Shown here piece by piece: positions 60,394 to 64,000 of a DNA stretch of 64,000 nucleotides. Below the pieces are notes generated by a model. The model had not been told where the DNA came from. It did no database searches and was given only the letters and a program-made list of their open reading frames with translations. Both the position numbers and the translations under genes were made by a program. Origin of the DNA: Nocardiopsis ansamitocini (GTDB taxonomy: Bacteria; Actinomycetota; Actinomycetes; Streptosporangiales; Streptosporangiaceae); assembly GCF_030268225.1 (NCBI RefSeq), contig NZ_BSQG01000002.1, forward strand, positions 1 to 64,000, written 5' to 3'. Every line of letters begins with the position of its first letter. Positions within the stretch are counted from its first letter, which is position 1.

Positions 60394-61747
60394 CGGCAAA
60401 CCGACGGGGGCCGGCGACCACGAGGTCGCCGGCCCCCCGGCCGTAGCGGCCTCCGCCGCCATGCCGTGGCTCCCGCTGCTGTTTCTGGGAGCCGTCGGCG
60501 CGTTGCTGGGTTACCTGGCCAAGGCGCCCTGCCGTTTCGGCGGCGCCTGGCTGGACGGCACCCAGTTCCAGCGCCTGTGCTACTCCGACGTCTTCCCGTT
60601 GTACTTCCGGGACGGACTCGACAGCGGGACCGTGCCCTATGTGGACAAGGCCGTGGAGTACCCGGTCCTCACCGGTGGACTGATGTACGTCCTGGCGCGC
60701 GCGGTCTCCTGGCTCCCGGGGACGATGCAGCGGGGTTTCGCCTACTTCGACGCCACCGCGTCGGTCATGGGCTTGTGTCTGATCGCGGTGGTCGTCGCGG
60801 TCGGCTACCTCGCCGGCCGCGGAGGCATCCGCCCCGACGAGGGGCGTCCTTTCGACCGGCGTGTCGCGCTGCTGGCCGGCGCCCTGCCGGCCCTCGCCCC
60901 GGCCGCGCTGCTCACCCTCTACATCAACTGGGACCTGTTCGCGGTGGCGCTTGCCACCGGAGGGCTCGTCGCCTACGCCCGGCATCGGAAACTGCTGGCC
61001 GGGGCACTCATCGGCCTCGCCGTCGCGGCCAAGTTCTACCCGTTCCTGTTCTTCGGACCGATGTTCGTGCTGATGGTGCGGGACCTGCTGCGTGCTCGCG
61101 ACCCGGGGGAGCGGTCCGCGGCGATTGCCGACTTCCTTCGCCCGCTACTGGGCGCGGTGGCCGCCTGGGGCGCCGTCAACGTCCCGGTCTACCTGGCCGA
61201 CCCCGAAGGCTGGGCGGAGTTCTTCACCTTCAGCCAGGAGCGCGGGGCCGATTGGGGGTCGGTCTACTACGTGCTCGGCCAGTTCGGGTTGTTCGACACC
61301 GGCGACCTGGACACGGTCAACCTGTTCGGCACCGGAACGCTGTTGGCCGTCTGCGTCGCTATCGGTCTCCTGGCACTGCTGGCCCCCCGCCGTCCGCGTC
61401 TGGAGCAGTTGCTTCTCCTGGTCGTGGCAGCCTTCCTGATCACCAACAAGGTGTGGTCCCCGCAGTTCGTGCTCTGGCTGCTGCCGCTGGCGGCCCTGGC
61501 ATGGCCGCGCAGGTCCGGTCGATGGCCGGCACTGGTCGTCGTCGGCCTCTGGCAGCTTGCCGAGCTCGGGTACGTCGTCGGGATCTGGAACTACATCGAG
61601 TTCGTCAACACGCCGTTGGGGGAGACCGCGGTCGGTGTCGGGGTCGAGACGTATGCGGTTCTGGCTATGGGCAGGCTGTTCTTCCTGCTCACGGTATGTG
61701 CGATCGTCGTTGTGGATTGTCTGAGAACCGGCGATTCCACGAGTTGA
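60374..61747 (+). CDS. Membrane glycosyltransferase, GT87-like
   Basis: 457-aa polytopic protein with about ten hydrophobic segments, resembling the GT87/DUF2029 polyprenyl-phosphate-dependent mannosyltransferases. An early extracytoplasmic loop has YVDKAVEYPVLTGGLMY, with the Asp-Lys and Glu-Tyr-Pro residues typical of this class; LYINWDLFAVALATGGLVAY and FYPFLFFGPMFVLM follow. ATG 60374 lies inside the PBP gene (20-bp overlap), implying coupling. The sugar and acceptor are unknown. The same neighbour pair precedes rpsF in other actinobacteria. Confidence 0.82.
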   Translation: MAIPPSSGKPTGAGDHEVAGPPAVAASAAMPWLPLLFLGAVGALLGYLAKAPCRFGGAWLDGTQFQRLCYSDVFPLYFRDGLDSGTVPYVDKAVEYPVLTGGLMYVLARAVSWLPGTMQRGFAYFDATASVMGLCLIAVVVAVGYLAGRGGIRPDEGRPFDRRVALLAGALPALAPAALLTLYINWDLFAVALATGGLVAYARHRKLLAGALIGLAVAAKFYPFLFFGPMFVLMVRDLLRARDPGERSAAIADFLRPLLGAVAAWGAVNVPVYLADPEGWAEFFTFSQERGADWGSVYYVLGQFGLFDTGDLDTVNLFGTGTLLAVCVAIGLLALLAPRRPRLEQLLLLVVAAFLITNKVWSPQFVLWLLPLAALAWPRRSGRWPALVVVGLWQLAELGYVVGIWNYIEFVNTPLGETAVGVGVETYAVLAMGRLFFLLTVCAIVVVDCLRTGDSTS

Positions 61748-61779
61748 CAAATGGTAACCTTGACTTTTGTCTGGCTATC

Positions 61780-61851
61780 GGAGTCCCCACGGGAAAATCC
61801 CGTGGAGCGGACTCCTTGCCCTCCTGCCATGGAAAGACCATGGCCGCAACA
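61780..61851 (+). other. Structured rpsF leader
   Basis: Two hairpins precede rpsF. The first pairs GGAGTCC (61780-61786) with GGACTCC (61809-61815) and, inside an internal loop, CACGGG (61788-61793) with CCCGTG (61799-61804). The second is GCCATGG-AAAGA-CCATGGC near 61826-61844. Leaders of rpsF-rpsR operons in many bacteria bind the S6:S18 complex for feedback control; this could be such a leader, but I do not see the full known motif. Confidence 0.4.
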
Positions 61852-61874
61852 GTCCAGAGGAGGAACGCGCGCCT

Positions 61875-62165
61875 ATGCGTCGTTACGAAGTCATGGTCAT
61901 CCTCGACCCCAGCCTTGACGAGCGCACGGTCTCCCCGTCGCTCGAGCAGTTCCTGGCGGTCGTGCGCAACGACGGCGGTTCGGTGGAGAAGGTCGAGGTC
62001 TGGGGCAAGCGTCGTCTTTCCTACGACATCGCCAAGAACTCCGAGGGCATCTACGCCGTCATCGACCTCACGTCCACGCCGGCCACGGTCAAGGAGCTGG
62101 ACCGCCAGCTCAACCTGACCGAGGCCATCCTGCGCACCAAGGTCCTGCGCCCCGAGGTGCACTAG
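61875..62165 (+). CDS. rpsF: 30S ribosomal protein S6
   Basis: 96-aa S6: [20 protein letters not shown] start, [20 protein letters not shown] core, all typical. It binds S18 (encoded at 62888) in the 30S platform. ATG 61875; a GAGGAGG sequence lies about 10-15 nt upstream. First gene of rpsF-ssb-rpsR-rplI. TTGACA at 61744-61749 may belong to its promoter, but the -10 is poor. Confidence 0.97.
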   Translation: MRRYEVMVILDPSLDERTVSPSLEQFLAVVRNDGGSVEKVEVWGKRRLSYDIAKNSEGIYAVIDLTSTPATVKELDRQLNLTEAILRTKVLRPEVH

Positions 62166-62223
62166 CACCTCCCGGTGCCGCACCGCCCGCTTCTTCTAGT
62201 CCTAGGAATCCGGAGCCGAGCTA

Positions 62224-62811
62224 ATGGCAGGCGAGACCCAGATCACGATCATCGGCAACCTTGTCGACGATCCTGAGCTGCGATTCACTCCCAGCGGAGC
62301 CGCGGTCGCCAATTTCCGTGTGGCCTCGACCCCGCGCATGTTCGACAAGCAGTCGGGGGATTGGAAGGACGGCGAGTCGCTGTTCCTCTCCTGCTCCGTC
62401 TGGCGCCAGTACGCCGAGAACGTGGCCGAGAGCCTTCAGCGCGGTATGCGCGTCATCGTGCAGGGCCGCCTGAAGCAGCGGTCGTACGAGACCAAGGAAG
62501 GCGAGAAGCGCACCGTCTACGAACTCGACGTCGAAGAGGTCGGCCCCGCGCTGCGCAGCGCCACCGCCAAGGTGACGAAGACGCAGCGCCAGGGCGGCCA
62601 AGGCGGCGGGTTCGGCGGAGGCGGGGGCTTCAACGGCGGCCAGCAGGGCGGTCAGGGCGGTGGATACGGCAACCAGGGGGGCGGCTTCGGCGGCAACCAG
62701 GGTGGCCGTTCCGGTCCGCCGGCTGACGACCCCTGGGCCACCGGTGGCGGTGGCGGCGGCGGAGGGTTCGGCGGCGGTGGCGGGGGCTACTCCGACGAAC
62801 CGCCGTTCTGA
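62224..62811 (+). CDS. ssb: Single-stranded DNA-binding protein
   Basis: 195-aa SSB. The OB fold occupies residues 1-115, starting [20 protein letters not shown], with [20 protein letters not shown] and [21 protein letters not shown] long Gly/Gln-rich linker (about 125-185) follows, and the end is DEPPF, the tip that binds partner proteins. Placement between rpsF and rpsR is conserved. The Gly-rich tail suggests condensate-forming or flexible tethering behaviour as in other actinobacteria. Confidence 0.97.
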   Translation: MAGETQITIIGNLVDDPELRFTPSGAAVANFRVASTPRMFDKQSGDWKDGESLFLSCSVWRQYAENVAESLQRGMRVIVQGRLKQRSYETKEGEKRTVYELDVEEVGPALRSATAKVTKTQRQGGQGGGFGGGGGFNGGQQGGQGGGYGNQGGGFGGNQGGRSGPPADDPWATGGGGGGGGFGGGGGGYSDEPPF

Positions 62812-62887
62812 CCCAGATCCTTGCAGTACGTACTCATCCCTGACCATCCCCGTGAAATATCGGGGCTCTTGAACAAGGAGCACCACG

Positions 62888-63124
62888 ATGGCAAAGCCGC
62901 CAGTTCGCAAGCCTAAGAAGAAGGTTTGCCTGTTCTGCCAGGAAAAGCTGTCCTACATCGACTACAAGGACACCACCCTCCTGCGCAAGTTCATCTCCGA
63001 CCGCGGCAAGATCCGCGCGCGTCGGGTCACCGGCAACTGCACGCAGCACCAGCGTGACGTCGCCACGTCGATCAAGAACGCCCGCGAGATGGCGCTGCTG
63101 CCCTACACCAGCACCGCTCGCTAA
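62888..63124 (+). CDS. rpsR: 30S ribosomal protein S18
   Basis: 78-aa S18 with [10 protein letters not shown] and [20 protein letters not shown]. The Cys pair plus the third Cys make this the zinc-type (C+) form; actinobacteria often encode a Cys-free paralogue elsewhere for zinc shortage. ATG 62888 follows AAGGAG. It lies between ssb and rplI. Confidence 0.97.
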   Translation: MAKPPVRKPKKKVCLFCQEKLSYIDYKDTTLLRKFISDRGKIRARRVTGNCTQHQRDVATSIKNAREMALLPYTSTAR

Positions 63125-63150
63125 CCGGGACCACGAGGAGGTATTCAGTC

Positions 63151-63597
63151 ATGAAGCTGATTTTGACCCACGAGGTCAATGGTCTCGGAGCCCCGGGCGA
63201 CGTCGTCGAGGTGAAGGACGGCTACGGCCGCAACTACCTGCTGCCCCGCGGCTTCGCCATCAGGTGGACGCGCGGCGGTCAGAAGCAGATCGATTCGATC
63301 CGCCGGGCACGCGCCGCCCGTGACATCCGCAGCCTGGACGACGCCAAGCAGATCGCCGGCCAGCTCGGTGCGCTCAAGGTGACGCTGACCCAGCGCTCGG
63401 GTGACTCCGGTCGCCTGTTCGGTTCGGTCACCGCCTCCGACGTCGCCGACGCCATCAAGGCGGCCGGCGGCCCGCAGGTCGACAAGCGCCGGATCGAGAT
63501 CCGCAACCCCATCAAGTCCGTGGGCGACTACAAGGTCGAGGTTCGCCTCCACCCTGAGGTCAGCGCTCCCGTCGAGCTTGAGGTCGTCGGCGCCTAG
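63151..63597 (+). CDS. rplI: 50S ribosomal protein L9
   Basis: 148-aa L9 with the classic N-terminus [20 protein letters not shown] followed by [16 protein letters not shown], a connecting helix, and a C-terminal domain ending in [15 protein letters not shown] 63151 has GAGGAGG upstream. Last gene of the operon; a strong terminator follows. Confidence 0.97.
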   Translation: MKLILTHEVNGLGAPGDVVEVKDGYGRNYLLPRGFAIRWTRGGQKQIDSIRRARAARDIRSLDDAKQIAGQLGALKVTLTQRSGDSGRLFGSVTASDVADAIKAAGGPQVDKRRIEIRNPIKSVGDYKVEVRLHPEVSAPVELEVVGA

Positions 63598-63620
63598 GGT
63601 TCTGCCCGTCGCCGCTTCCC

Positions 63621-63662
63621 GGTGGCCCCGGCCCGTTTCATCGGGCCGGGGCCACCGTTTTT
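63621..63662 (+). terminator. Terminator after rplI
   Basis: A perfect 15-bp G+C stem (63621-63635 with 63642-63656), loop TTTCAT, followed by GTTTTT. A classic intrinsic terminator ending the rpsF operon. Confidence 0.92.
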
Positions 63663-63830
63663 CTGCTTCTTCTGCTTCTTCTGCTGGGAATCGGGAGAAG
63701 CGAGCTCCTCGTTGAAATAGCTTTTCCCATTCTTGGCGACACGCCGAGTAGCTTAAAGTAGCTATTTAGTGACACTTGGTCACCTATCTTGTCCTGTGGG
63801 CCTGTTGATCCACGGGAAGGATGAGGCCGA

Positions 63831-64000
63831 GTGGCAACTCATGAACAGCGCCCCGTAAAGGCGGGGTTGAGCAGGCGAAACGTCTTCCGTGGCGCGGCCG
63901 TCGCCGCCGGCGGGGTGCTCCTGGGGGGCGCCGTCGACCTCGGCGGTGCCCCGGTGGTTCTGGCCGCGGGGACACCCGTCATCTATGCGCGCGCGGACTG
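63831..64000 (+). CDS. Tat-exported protein, probable peptidoglycan amidase (5' part only)
   Basis: Fifty-six codons to the window edge. A Tat signal LSRRNVFRGAAVAAGGVLLG is visible, then TPVIYARAD, with the next base pair completing a probable Trp. An RA-D/E-W start after a signal is typical of PGRP/amidase_2 domains (N-acetylmuramoyl-L-alanine amidases), so that is the likely class. GTG 63831 with GGAAGG about 11 nt upstream. The leader carries GTGAC-ACTTG-GTCAC (63769-63783) and a repeated GTAGCT. Only the N-terminus can be seen. Confidence 0.55.
   Translation, partial: MATHEQRPVKAGLSRRNVFRGAAVAAGGVLLGGAVDLGGAPVVLAAGTPVIYARAD

Overview
The window is a high-G+C actinobacterial chromosome segment centred on the replication origin. 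Core gene order (dnaA, dnaN, gnd, recF, a DUF721 gene, gyrB, gyrA, a DUF3566 gene and tRNA-Ile on one side; rpmH, rnpA, yidD, yidC, khpB, rsmG, parA, parB on the other), a long-linker DnaA, TTGTCCACA/TTATCCACA DnaA boxes and a Streptomyces-like carotenoid cluster point to Streptomyces, Nocardiopsis, Thermobifida or a close relative. Placement in Nocardiopsaceae is a guess. No insertion sequence, prophage or CRISPR array is visible.

Layout. 1-400: leader and tandem promoters of an rRNA operon that reads leftward out of the window. 780-9184: a seven-gene isorenieratene-type carotenoid cluster; crtE-I-B and a Rieske gene read rightward, crtT-U leftward into the Rieske gene, and crtY rightward from a divergent promoter holding a perfect 14-bp inverted repeat. 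9230-15403: a GntR/FCD regulator, urea carboxylase and allophanate hydrolase, the ATP-dependent urea-degradation pair. 15404-16400: about 1 kb without a convincing gene, with TGTCGACA palindromes and an A+T-rich patch. 16401-18957: an orphan zinc-finger anti-sigma gene, then a Sco-DyP peroxidase operon with a 54-codon ORF between the two.

19450-32183, leftward: dnaA to tRNA-Ile. The dnaN-dnaA interval carries the origin, including four TAG repeats beside two abutting DnaA boxes, the arrangement of the DnaA-trio unwinding element. A second DnaA-box cluster lies on the other side of dnaA. 32742-38696, rightward: rpmH through parB. Three parS sites lie in frame at the 5' end of parA, and single parS cores lie in the gyrA terminator and in atzF, giving five in about 22 kb.

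38847-49965, leftward: trxB-trxA behind a SigR-type promoter; then one run of DUF6049 gene, two murJ paralogues, a separate pseudokinase, sigM and its anti-sigma gene, a cell-envelope and stress module. 50593-56798: CCA-adding enzyme, an MFS transporter, a small membrane protein, and padR with inositol-3-phosphate synthase. 57580-63597, rightward: a class A PBP, a GT87-type glycosyltransferase, and rpsF-ssb-rpsR-rplI. The window ends inside a Tat-exported protein that begins like a peptidoglycan amidase.

Most of the window is well-known core genome. I see no clearly new multi-gene system. The best second looks are the origin architecture, the in-frame parS cluster of parA, the unexplained 15.4-16.4 kb interval, the Sco-small ORF-DyP operon, and the palindromic control regions of the carotenoid genes.
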